Of a stretch of 6,943 nt of DNA, positions 1 to 5,904 are shown one piece after another. The notes beneath the pieces were generated by a model that saw only the letters and a list, made by a program, of their open reading frames with translations, searched no databases and had not been told where the DNA came from. The position numbers and the translations under genes were made by a program. Position 1 is the stretch's first letter. The number at the start of each line of letters is the position of its first letter. This DNA is from Acidimicrobiia bacterium (GTDB lineage Bacteria > Actinomycetota > Acidimicrobiia > Acidimicrobiales > Bin134). The stretch is taken from the NCBI GenBank assembly GCA_009843565.1, contig VYDF01000056.1, forward strand, positions 1-6,943, in the 5' to 3' direction.

Positions 1-227
1 TCGACGGGACCGACCAGCCGGTGATCGGCATCGACATCCGCGACATGACGGTGGACGAGATGCGGGTGGGTATGAGACTGCGCTGCATCTGGCGCGATCC
101 CGAGGAGCGTTCGGTGGAGGACATCGACAATCGCTACGGCAACATCCCCGAAGCGGTGTACGCCCGGTTCGAGCCCACCGGCGAACCCGACGTGCCCGCC
201 GACCAGCTCAAGGAGCACTCATGGTAA
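1..227 (+). CDS. DUF35-type OB-fold protein, C-terminal part (5' end outside window)
   Basis: The frame is open from the left edge (first full codon at 3) to TAA at 225-227, giving about 74 residues. The stretch VIGIDIRDM followed by MRVGMRLRCIW resembles the C-terminal OB-fold of DUF35 acyl-CoA-associated proteins. The zinc-ribbon half would lie upstream and cannot be seen. Known DUF35 proteins or domains pair with thiolase-fold enzymes (ChsH2-DUF35 with the aldolase Ltp2; BbsA with BbsB; the archaeal thiolase/HMG-CoA synthase complex), where they help hold the CoA substrate and the complex together. The gene overlaps the next, thiolase-like gene by 7 bases (ATGGTAA), so the two products are probably made in step and act together. 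A GTG at 21 is in frame but is unlikely to be the start, because coding-like sequence continues upstream. It could instead be the tail of a larger fusion, for example a MaoC hydratase-DUF35 protein like ChsH2. Confidence 0.7.
   Translation, partial: DGTDQPVIGIDIRDMTVDEMRVGMRLRCIWRDPEERSVEDIDNRYGNIPEAVYARFEPTGEPDVPADQLKEHSW
210..215 (+). promoter_or_regulatory. Ribosome binding site of the first thiolase-like gene
   Basis: AAGGAG lies 5 bases before the ATG at 221, inside the last codons of the DUF35 gene. It supports 221 as the start and implies translational coupling through the ATGGTAA overlap. Confidence 0.7.
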
Positions 228-1288
228 GCCTGGCCGAAGACGTTGCCATCGTCGCATTCTCACAGACCCCCTCTCACGCCCAATTCAACGACAGCGAGCC
301 GGCCATGATCATGCCGTGCGTGAACTCGGTGATCGAGCAGGTGGGTATGGACCGCCACGACATTGACTTCACCATCGCTGGCAGCTGTGACTACTTGTCG
401 GGGATGCCGTTTGCCTTCGTCATGAACATCGACGCGGTGGGGGCATGGCCGCCCGTCTATGAGAGCCACGTGGAGATGGACGGGGCCTGGGCTCTGTTCG
501 AGGGGTTCGTGCGGCTGCAGTCGGGCGACATCGACACGGTGCTGGTGTCGGGCTCGGGCAAGTGCTCGCCGGGCAGCTACCGGGAGGGGTTCTCGCTCCA
601 GACCGACCCTTACGTCCACGCACCCATTGGGCTGGACCCCCGGACCCAAGCCGGGTTCCAGGCCCAGGCCCTCATAGCCGCAGGCAAGGCCACCGAGCGG
701 GATTTCGCCGAGGTGGTGGCTCGCAGCCACGCCAGCGCCAAGAACAACCCCTACGCGCAGCTCAGCGGGGACCTGTCGGTAGACGAATTGCTGGCTGAGC
801 CCTACCTCCAGCAGCCGCTGCGCCGCCTCGACTGCCCGCCCACCAGCGACGGGGCCGCGGCCATGGTTATCGCCCGGGCCGACAAGGCCCGAGAGCTGTG
901 CGACAACCCGGTGTGGATTCGGGGCATCGATCATCGCATCGAGTCGCACCACCCCACGCTGCGGGATCTGACCGACTCGCCGTCGGTGCGGACCGCGGCC
1001 GAGCGGGTGGGTCTCCACGATGGACCGGTGGACATCGCCGAGCTGACCGTGACCTACAGCCCCGAGGAGATCATCTTGCGGGATGCCCTCGGGCTCAACG
1101 GCGACACCGCGGTGAACCCGTCGGGCGGGCCGCTCACCGGTAGCCCGTTCATGGCGGTGGGCCTCACCAGGGTGATCGAGCTGGCCCGCGCCATCGCCAA
1201 CGGTGATGGCGGCCGGGGCGTGGCCCACGCCTCCAGTGGTCCGGCCTTGCAACAGAACCTGCTCTGCATCTTGGAAGGAGACAGCTGA
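221..1288 (+). CDS. Thiolase-fold protein, SCP-x/Ltp type, lacking the catalytic Cys
   Basis: A 355-residue protein with thiolase architecture: N-terminal strand EDVAIVAFSQT (6-16), the family motif CPPTSDGAAA (205-214), VNPSGGPLTGSP (298-309) and the C-terminal AHASSGPALQQN (335-346). It is shorter than typical thiolases (about 390 residues). The active site is degenerate. The loop that normally reads CxxG with the nucleophilic Cys reads VEMDGAWALF (84-93), placing Glu85 at the Cys position. The GHP histidine is Ser308. The C-terminal Cys position reads AHASSG, near His336. Ordinary thiolysis or Claisen condensation through an acyl-Cys is therefore not expected. Relatives without the Cys include Ltp2-like retro-aldolases in steroid side-chain breakdown, which work with a DUF35 partner; such a partner is encoded directly upstream. 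An aldolase, a lyase, or a non-catalytic partner of the second thiolase-like protein are the main options. The stop TGA overlaps the next ATG (TGATG at 1286-1290). Confidence 0.85.
   Translation: MVSLAEDVAIVAFSQTPSHAQFNDSEPAMIMPCVNSVIEQVGMDRHDIDFTIAGSCDYLSGMPFAFVMNIDAVGAWPPVYESHVEMDGAWALFEGFVRLQSGDIDTVLVSGSGKCSPGSYREGFSLQTDPYVHAPIGLDPRTQAGFQAQALIAAGKATERDFAEVVARSHASAKNNPYAQLSGDLSVDELLAEPYLQQPLRRLDCPPTSDGAAAMVIARADKARELCDNPVWIRGIDHRIESHHPTLRDLTDSPSVRTAAERVGLHDGPVDIAELTVTYSPEEIILRDALGLNGDTAVNPSGGPLTGSPFMAVGLTRVIELARAIANGDGGRGVAHASSGPALQQNLLCILEGDS
1275..1280 (+). promoter_or_regulatory. Ribosome binding site aimed at the mini-ORF
   Basis: AAGGAG ends 7 bases before the ATG at 1288, an ideal spacing. 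It is too far from the second thiolase start at 1335 to serve it, so it supports real initiation at 1288. Confidence 0.5.
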
Positions 1289-1335
1289 TGTTCTCGAGGA
1301 AAACGCAGGGCAAAAGCACAGGGAGGACGATCTGA
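1288..1335 (+). CDS. 15-residue mini-ORF joining the two thiolase-like genes
   Basis: ATG at 1288 opens a frame of 15 codons (MFSRKTQGKSTGRTI) ending at TGA 1333-1335. Its ATG overlaps the upstream stop (TGATG, 1286-1290) and its stop overlaps the downstream ATG (TGATG, 1333-1337), so it fills the gap exactly. An AAGGAG sits 7 bases before it. The peptide is basic (two Arg, two Lys) and matches no family I recognise. Its composition (25/48 G+C, with AAA, AGG and ACA codons) is unlike the neighbouring genes. It could be a coupling device that keeps ribosomes moving from one thiolase gene to the next, a real microprotein, or a coincidence in a spacer that carries two purine-rich ribosome binding sites. 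Confidence 0.3.
   Translation: MFSRKTQGKSTGRTI
1322..1326 (+). promoter_or_regulatory. Ribosome binding site of the second thiolase-like gene
   Basis: GGAGG lies 8 bases before the ATG at 1335. It decides the start: the frame is open further upstream to 1203, but that would overlap the first thiolase gene by more than 80 bases with unrelated-looking residues. Confidence 0.7.
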
Positions 1336-2492
1336 TGGCACCCCGACCTTGTGCCGTACTGGGCATCGGCCAGACCAAATACAAGCGCCGCCGCGACGAT
1401 GTGACCTTGGACGGACTGGTTCGAGAGGCCGTGCTGCGGGCCTTGGAGGACGCCGGCGCCACCTTCGACGACATTGACGCCATCGTGATCGGCAAGGCTC
1501 CCGACGCTCTCGAAGGCGTGATGATGCCGCTGTTGAGCCTGTGCGATGCGCTGGGCGCCATCGGCAAGCCCATCCACCGGGTGCACACTGCTGGGTCGGT
1601 GGGGGCGTCAACCTCCATCTCGGCGGTGAATCTGGTGGAGTCGGGCATGTACGACACCGTGTTGACCGTGGCCTACGAGAAGCAGTCGGAGGGCAACGCC
1701 ACTTGGGCGCTGTCGGGCGGCAAGAGCGGCGGCCAGGGTGCGGGCGGCACGTTCGCCCCGTGGATCCGCAACTACATCGCCCGGTCGAAGGCTCCTGAGC
1801 ACATCGGCTGGATGGTGGCGGTGAAAGACCGTCTCAATGCGCTCAAGAACGAATACGCCCACCTGCATCTGCCCGACATCTCCATCGAGAAGGTGCGAGA
1901 GTCGCCCATGCTGTGGGATCCGCTCCACTTCCTGGAGTCGTGCCCCTCTTCGGACGGGGCCGCGGCCATGGTGTTGGGCAACGACGACATCGCCAAGAAG
2001 TCTGGCCGCCCGCCGGCGTGGGTCATCTCCCACGCCAAGCGGACCGAGTTCGGCCAGTTCCCCGGACGCGACACGGTGCGCCCCCAAGCCGGGGTGGAGT
2101 GCTCCGAGGCCCTGTATCGCAAGGTGGGCATCACCAACCCCCGGGAGCAGATCGACTGCGCCGAGCTGTACGTGCCGTTCTCGTGGTACGAGCCCATGTG
2201 GCTGGAGGGGCACTCCATCGCCGAAGAGGGCGAGGGGTGGAAGATGACCGATGCCGGCGACACCGAGCTGGGCGGATCGTTCCCAGTGAACATGTCGGGC
2301 GGCGTGCTGTCGTCCAACCCCATCGGGGCGTCGGGCATGATCCGCTGTTTGGAGGCGGCCAACCAGGTGCGGGGCACCGCCGGCGAATACCAGGTGCCGG
2401 GGGCCAAGATTTCTATCGGCCATGCCTACGGCGGCGCCGCCCAGTACTACGCCATGTGGATGGTGTCGTCTGAGCTGAATCCGGTTTTCTGA
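1335..2492 (+). CDS. Thiolase-fold protein, Ltp2-like candidate aldolase
   Basis: A 385-residue protein of normal thiolase length. Landmarks are the N-terminal strand CAVLGIGQTKY (6-16), CPSSDGAAAMV (203-213), ELYVPFSWYEP (277-287), VNMSGGVLSSNPIGASG (318-334) and GHAYGGAAQYY (362-372). Catalytic thiolase residues are replaced: the nucleophile loop reads HTAGSVGAS (84-92) with Gly87 at the Cys position, the GHP histidine is Asn328, and the C-terminal Cys position is His363, followed by Tyr365. Length, the lost Cys and the nearby DUF35 gene all fit the Ltp2 group, in which conserved tyrosines rather than Cys support retro-aldol cleavage of a beta-hydroxy acyl-CoA. Tyr365 and the tyrosines at 279 and 285 are candidates; I infer this by motif position, not by alignment. 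It may instead be a general SCP-x-type acyl-CoA protein annotated as acetyl-CoA acetyltransferase. Two bases separate it from the SDR gene. Confidence 0.88.
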   Translation: MAPRPCAVLGIGQTKYKRRRDDVTLDGLVREAVLRALEDAGATFDDIDAIVIGKAPDALEGVMMPLLSLCDALGAIGKPIHRVHTAGSVGASTSISAVNLVESGMYDTVLTVAYEKQSEGNATWALSGGKSGGQGAGGTFAPWIRNYIARSKAPEHIGWMVAVKDRLNALKNEYAHLHLPDISIEKVRESPMLWDPLHFLESCPSSDGAAAMVLGNDDIAKKSGRPPAWVISHAKRTEFGQFPGRDTVRPQAGVECSEALYRKVGITNPREQIDCAELYVPFSWYEPMWLEGHSIAEEGEGWKMTDAGDTELGGSFPVNMSGGVLSSNPIGASGMIRCLEAANQVRGTAGEYQVPGAKISIGHAYGGAAQYYAMWMVSSELNPVF

Positions 2493-2494
2493 CG

Positions 2495-3394
2495 ATGGCC
2501 GGCATTGCCGACGGCCGAGTGGTAGTGATCACCGGAGCCGCCCGAGGACTGGGCCGAGCCCACGCCCTGGAGTTCGCCGCCGAGGGGGCCAGGGTGCTGG
2601 TCAACGACCTTGGGGTGGAGCGCGACGGCTCGGGCGGCGCCTCGGAGCCGGCCCAGGAAGTGGTGGCCGAGATCCGGGCTCTGGGGGGAACCGCCGAGGC
2701 CAACGCCGCCGATGTGGCCGACTGGGACCAGGCCGAGGCCATGATCACCCAGGCCATCGAGACGTGGGGCTCTGTTGACACGCTGGTGTGCAACGCTGGC
2801 TTTTTGCGCGACCGGATGCTGGCCAACATGAGTGAGTCGGAGTGGGACGCCATCATGCGGGTCCATCTCAAGGGTCACTTTGCCCCGGCCCGCCACGCTG
2901 TGGCTCACTGGCGCGACCGGTCCAAGGCGGGAGAGGACGTGCGGGGGAGGCTCATCAACACCAGTTCCGGCGCCGGACTGCTGGGCTCTATCGGCCAGGG
3001 CAACTACGCCGCGGCCAAGGCCGGAGTGGCGGCGCTGACCATTCAGCAAGCCGCGGAGTGGGGCCGCTACGGAGTTTCGGTGAACGCCATCGCTCCCGAT
3101 GCCCGCACCCGTATGACCGCGGGGATTATGTACACCGAAGAGGCTCCCGAAGGCTGGGACGAAAAGGACCCGGCCAACGCCTCGCCACTGGTGGTGTGGC
3201 TGGGGTCGGACGCCTGCGACGTGACCGGCCGGGTGTTTGAGATAGCCGGTGGTGCGATCAACGTGTGCGACGGGTGGCAGCACGGGCATGTGGTGGATGT
3301 GGGGCGCAAGTTTGCCGCTGCTGAGGTTGGTGACGCGGTGCACGCCTCCATTGCTGGTTCGCCGGAGCCGGCACCGGTGTACGGCGCGAGCTGA
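2495..3394 (+). CDS. Short-chain dehydrogenase, beta-hydroxyacyl-CoA dehydrogenase type (MFE-2/HSD17B4-like)
   Basis: A 299-residue Rossmann-fold SDR. The cofactor motif TGAARGLG is at 13-20, NDLG at 37-40, NAG at 100-102, catalytic Ser158 in INTSSGAG, and YxxxK at Tyr171/Lys175. NAIAPDARTRMT (197-208) and the NDLG segment are typical of the dehydrogenase domain of peroxisomal-type multifunctional enzymes, which oxidise 3-hydroxyacyl-CoA with NAD. The protein is some 35-40 residues longer than a minimal SDR, with a C-terminal extension after the AGG at 251-253. The position often holding the fourth tetrad Asn reads VHLKG (His124), which I believe is common in this subgroup. The start follows the previous stop by 2 bases and has no clear ribosome binding site, so coupled translation from the thiolase-like gene is likely. 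It would supply the oxidation step next to the carbon-carbon cleavage enzymes, or oxidise a hydroxylated side chain. Confidence 0.9.
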   Translation: MAGIADGRVVVITGAARGLGRAHALEFAAEGARVLVNDLGVERDGSGGASEPAQEVVAEIRALGGTAEANAADVADWDQAEAMITQAIETWGSVDTLVCNAGFLRDRMLANMSESEWDAIMRVHLKGHFAPARHAVAHWRDRSKAGEDVRGRLINTSSGAGLLGSIGQGNYAAAKAGVAALTIQQAAEWGRYGVSVNAIAPDARTRMTAGIMYTEEAPEGWDEKDPANASPLVVWLGSDACDVTGRVFEIAGGAINVCDGWQHGHVVDVGRKFAAAEVGDAVHASIAGSPEPAPVYGAS

Positions 3395-3405
3395 GTTCTA
3401 GCTCG
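3387..3405. terminator. Stem-loop across the two convergent stop codons
   Basis: CGAGCT (3387-3392) and AGCTCG (3400-3405) are perfect inverted repeats around a 7-base loop. The SDR stop (TGA, 3392-3394) and the acyl-CoA dehydrogenase stop (TAG on the minus strand, 3398-3400) both fall inside it. On the plus strand it is followed by a weak T-rich run (AATTTCTCT); no T run follows on the minus strand. It could act as a shared terminator or processing site, but a 6-bp stem is short. Confidence 0.35.
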
Positions 3406-4621
3406 GAATTTCTCTAAAGGGGACGCCCTTGTCCACCCGGATATCGGGGGGGAGGCCCAGCACCTTTTCACCGATGGTGTTGCGCTGGATGTTGTCGGTG
3501 CCGCCGCCGATGCGCGACGCCCACTGTCCCAAGAACTCGTATTGCCAGCGCCCCTCGTCACGGGCGCTGTCGCCGTGGAGCATCCCGTCCGCACCGTTCA
3601 TGGCCATGACCAAGTCGCCCATCTCCCCGAAGTGCAGGGAGATGGCCAGCTTCATGGTGGAGCTCTCGGGGCCGGGCAGCTCCCCGCGGCTGGTCGCGGT
3701 CCGCACCCGGTAGCCCTGATACTTCATGATCTCCATGCGGATGTAGGCCTTGGCCAGTTCCTGGCGGATCACCGGATCGCGGTCGGTGCCGGTCTGCTGG
3801 GCCAGCTTCACCAACTCCTTGAAGCGGGTCCGGGCATTGGATCCCCCGATCAGGGCTCGCTCGTTGGACAGGGTGGTCATGATCGGACCCCAGCCGGTGT
3901 TGACCCCGCCGAGGATGTTCTCGTGGGGGATCCGCACATCCGACAAGAACACTTCGTTGAAGTGGGCGGCGCCGGTGATCTGTACCAGTGGGCGAACCTC
4001 GATGCCGGGAGTGTTCATGTCCACCAGGAAATAAGTGATTCCCCGGTGCTTGGGTTGGTCGGGGTCGGTGCGGGTCAACAAGATGCCCCAGTCGCTGTAC
4101 TGGGCGCCTGAGGTCCATACCTTCTGACCGTTCACCACCCACTCGTCGCCGTCGCGTACTGCGGTGGTTCGCAGTCCGCCCAGATCCGACCCGGCCACTG
4201 GCTCGGAGAACAGCTGGCACCACACCTCTTCTCCCTTGAGCATGGTAGGCAGGAAGCGTTCCTTCTGGGCATCGGTGCCGTGAGCGATGATGGTGGGGCC
4301 GGCCATGCCGATGCCCACCGCGAACACCCCGGTGGCCGACACCCGCTTGGCCTCCTCCTCCTTGAAGATGCCCTCCTGGATACCGCTCAGGCCCCGGCCT
4401 CCGTAGTCGGTGGGCCAGGTGATGGAACCCCATCCGCCGTCGTACTTGGTGCGCTGCCACGCCTTGCACCGGTTCACGTAGGCCATCTCAACTTCGGGGT
4501 CGGAAATGGTTATGGCCGTCTGGTCGCGGGGGCCGCCGCCGTCGGCGGGGATATTGGCATCCAGCCACTCCACGCACTCAGCCCGGAAGGCGGCTTCCTG
4601 GGGTGTCTCGTCAAAATCCAT
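3398..4621 (-). CDS. Acyl-CoA dehydrogenase (FadE family)
   Basis: A 407-residue FAD-dependent acyl-CoA dehydrogenase, full length, that forms the alpha,beta-double bond of an acyl-CoA. The N-terminal helical part starts MDFDETPQEAAFRAE, a start typical of actinobacterial FadE proteins, so the ATG at 4619-4621 is well supported although no ribosome binding site precedes it (a leaderless transcript is possible). WPTDYGGRGLS is at 69-79, the substrate/FAD signature WCQLFSEPVAGSDL at 134-147, WTSGA at 169-173, and the C-terminal signature RIGGGTDNIQRNTIGEKVLGL at 370-390. The medium-chain-type catalytic Glu is replaced by Gly in RIGGGT. A Glu in NERALIGG (Glu254) sits where isovaleryl-CoA dehydrogenase has its base, so the enzyme should be active. 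It points toward the SDR operon and divergently from the LLM gene, so it belongs to the locus but to a separate transcript. Some FadE proteins work as heterotetramers; no second subunit gene is in view. Confidence 0.92.
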   Translation of the reverse strand: MDFDETPQEAAFRAECVEWLDANIPADGGGPRDQTAITISDPEVEMAYVNRCKAWQRTKYDGGWGSITWPTDYGGRGLSGIQEGIFKEEEAKRVSATGVFAVGIGMAGPTIIAHGTDAQKERFLPTMLKGEEVWCQLFSEPVAGSDLGGLRTTAVRDGDEWVVNGQKVWTSGAQYSDWGILLTRTDPDQPKHRGITYFLVDMNTPGIEVRPLVQITGAAHFNEVFLSDVRIPHENILGGVNTGWGPIMTTLSNERALIGGSNARTRFKELVKLAQQTGTDRDPVIRQELAKAYIRMEIMKYQGYRVRTATSRGELPGPESSTMKLAISLHFGEMGDLVMAMNGADGMLHGDSARDEGRWQYEFLGQWASRIGGGTDNIQRNTIGEKVLGLPPDIRVDKGVPFREIPS

Positions 4622-4726
4622 GCCGCGTTGATGGTAGCCAGAGGGCTGCCGGCAATCCCTACCGGACGGCAGGGCAGAGAGCGCGTCTTTGCCTCCATTC
4701 GGGTTTGGAGGGCGGCGGGTGCTTCA
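4622..4726. promoter_or_regulatory. Divergent intergenic region with an inverted repeat
   Basis: This 105-base gap separates the divergent starts of the acyl-CoA dehydrogenase and LLM genes, so it must hold both promoters, if both are transcribed from here. CTGCCG (4646-4651) and CGGCAG (4667-4672) form a 6-base inverted repeat with a 15-base spacer, placed near the middle, and could be a regulator half-site pair. I see no convincing -35/-10 pair on either strand. GGAGGG at 4707-4712 is the best ribosome binding site candidate for the LLM gene but lies 14 bases from the ATG. Confidence 0.4.
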
Positions 4727-5872
4727 ATGATGGCCGTGAAATTCTCCATGATCTTCGAGGCCCAGATGGCCGACCCGTCACGAGAGACCGAGCAGAAGGT
4801 CATCCGCGACTGTGTGGACCAGGCGGTGTTGGCCGAGGAGGTGGGCTTCGACAGGGTGTGGGCCGTGGAGCACCATTGCCTCAAGTGGTACGCCCACATG
4901 AGCGCCCCGGAAATCTTCTTGACCTGGGTGGCGGCCCGCACGTCGCGTATCCGCATCGGACACGGAGTGGTGTGCATGCCGTTCGGCTACAACCACCCGC
5001 TCCGGGCGGCCGAGCGCATCGCCATGCTGGATGTTCTTTCGGGTGGGCGGCTGGACGTGGGTGCCGGCCGGGGGGCCACTCTCCAGGAGATGTCGGCGTT
5101 CGGGGTCAAGCCCGAGGACACCTACGCCCAGGTGGAGGAGTCGCTGCGGATTATCTCCAACTGCTGGCGGGACGACGAGTTTGAGTGGGAGGGGCTGCTG
5201 GACATATCGCCCCACCCGATATTGCCCCGGCCGGTGCAAGACCCCCATCCGCCGCTGTATCTGGCCTGCACCAAGGTGGACACGGTGAAGCTGGCCGCCG
5301 AACTGGGCATCGGGGCGCTGGTGCTGGGGTTCGCCGGCGCCGATGAGATCCGGCTGATGAAGGAGACCTACGACGAGGCCATCGCCACCCGCACCGGCGA
5401 GCGGTTCGTGAGCGACCATCCCAACGACTGGTTCTCGGCGCTGTGCCCCACCACCATCCTCGACGACCGGGACGAGGCGTTTCGCATCGGGGCCCGGGGC
5501 CAGCGGTTCTTCGCGGAGGCCATCATGCACTGGAACCTGGGTACACCCCCGCCCCGGGCCGGATCAGAAGACGAGGACACCGCGGCGGCCATCGACGAGG
5601 CGGTGGGCAACGTCCACGCCAAGATCAGCGAGATGAACATTCCGCTCAGCCCCAACGCCACCAGCACGTTCAATGTCGAGCACGCCTACGGCAATTACGA
5701 AGACGCAATCCGCTACGTGAGCGAACTGGAGGCCGTTGGCTGCGACGAGATCATGTGCATGATCCAAATGGGCACCATCCCCCAAGAGGTAATGCTCGAA
5801 ACCATCCGCCAATTCGGCCACCACGTGATTCCCCACTTCCGGGCCAAAGAAGAGGCGGCAGTACCGGCATAG
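4727..5872 (+). CDS. LLM-class (luciferase-like) flavin- or F420-dependent oxidoreductase
   Basis: A 381-residue protein of the bacterial luciferase-like monooxygenase fold, a TIM barrel that uses FMN or F420. Signature segments are KFSMIFEAQM (5-14), GFDRVWAVEHH (40-50), ARTSRIRIGHGVV (70-82), HPLRAAERIAMLDVLSGGRL (90-109) continuing into DVGAGRG (110-116), and the C-terminal CDEIMCMIQMGTIP (339-352) with GHHVIPHF (364-371). The family does monooxygenation or hydride transfer; the substrate cannot be read from the sequence. ATG 4727 and ATG 4730 are adjacent, and GTG 4736 would give the family-like start (V/M)KFSMIFEAQ, so the start is uncertain by up to three codons. The frame is open further upstream (to 4280), but that part lies antisense to the acyl-CoA dehydrogenase and does not resemble the family. 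It is divergent from the dehydrogenase and may add oxygen to, or reduce, the same class of substrate. Confidence 0.9.
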   Translation: MMAVKFSMIFEAQMADPSRETEQKVIRDCVDQAVLAEEVGFDRVWAVEHHCLKWYAHMSAPEIFLTWVAARTSRIRIGHGVVCMPFGYNHPLRAAERIAMLDVLSGGRLDVGAGRGATLQEMSAFGVKPEDTYAQVEESLRIISNCWRDDEFEWEGLLDISPHPILPRPVQDPHPPLYLACTKVDTVKLAAELGIGALVLGFAGADEIRLMKETYDEAIATRTGERFVSDHPNDWFSALCPTTILDDRDEAFRIGARGQRFFAEAIMHWNLGTPPPRAGSEDEDTAAAIDEAVGNVHAKISEMNIPLSPNATSTFNVEHAYGNYEDAIRYVSELEAVGCDEIMCMIQMGTIPQEVMLETIRQFGHHVIPHFRAKEEAAVPA

Positions 5873-5904
5873 ATGCTTCATTGGCCAAAAGGAAGGGATT
5901 TTGT

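Noticed and set aside
1203..1334. N-terminal extension of the second thiolase-like protein
   Set aside because: It overlaps the first thiolase gene, and its residues do not resemble a thiolase start; GGAGG before 1335 and the strand CAVLGIGQTKY fix the start.
260..1657. Long minus-strand open frame of 465 codons opposite the first thiolase-like gene
   Set aside because: It is antisense to two well-recognised genes, is rich in Arg, His and Gly as expected of a GC-rich shadow, and shows no family motifs.
2447..3343. Minus-strand frame of 298 codons opposite the SDR, and a similar 303-codon shifted frame at 3558-4469
   Set aside because: Both are low-information shadows of strongly supported genes on the same bases.
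2495..3394. His124 in place of the usual SDR tetrad Asn as a sign of inactivity
   Set aside because: The VHLKG form appears common in the multifunctional-enzyme type of SDR as far as I recall, and Ser158, Tyr171 and Lys175 are intact.
4280..4726. Upstream in-frame extension of the LLM gene by 149 codons
   Set aside because: It lies almost wholly antisense to the acyl-CoA dehydrogenase. The luciferase-like family begins at KFSMIFEAQ, just after 4727.
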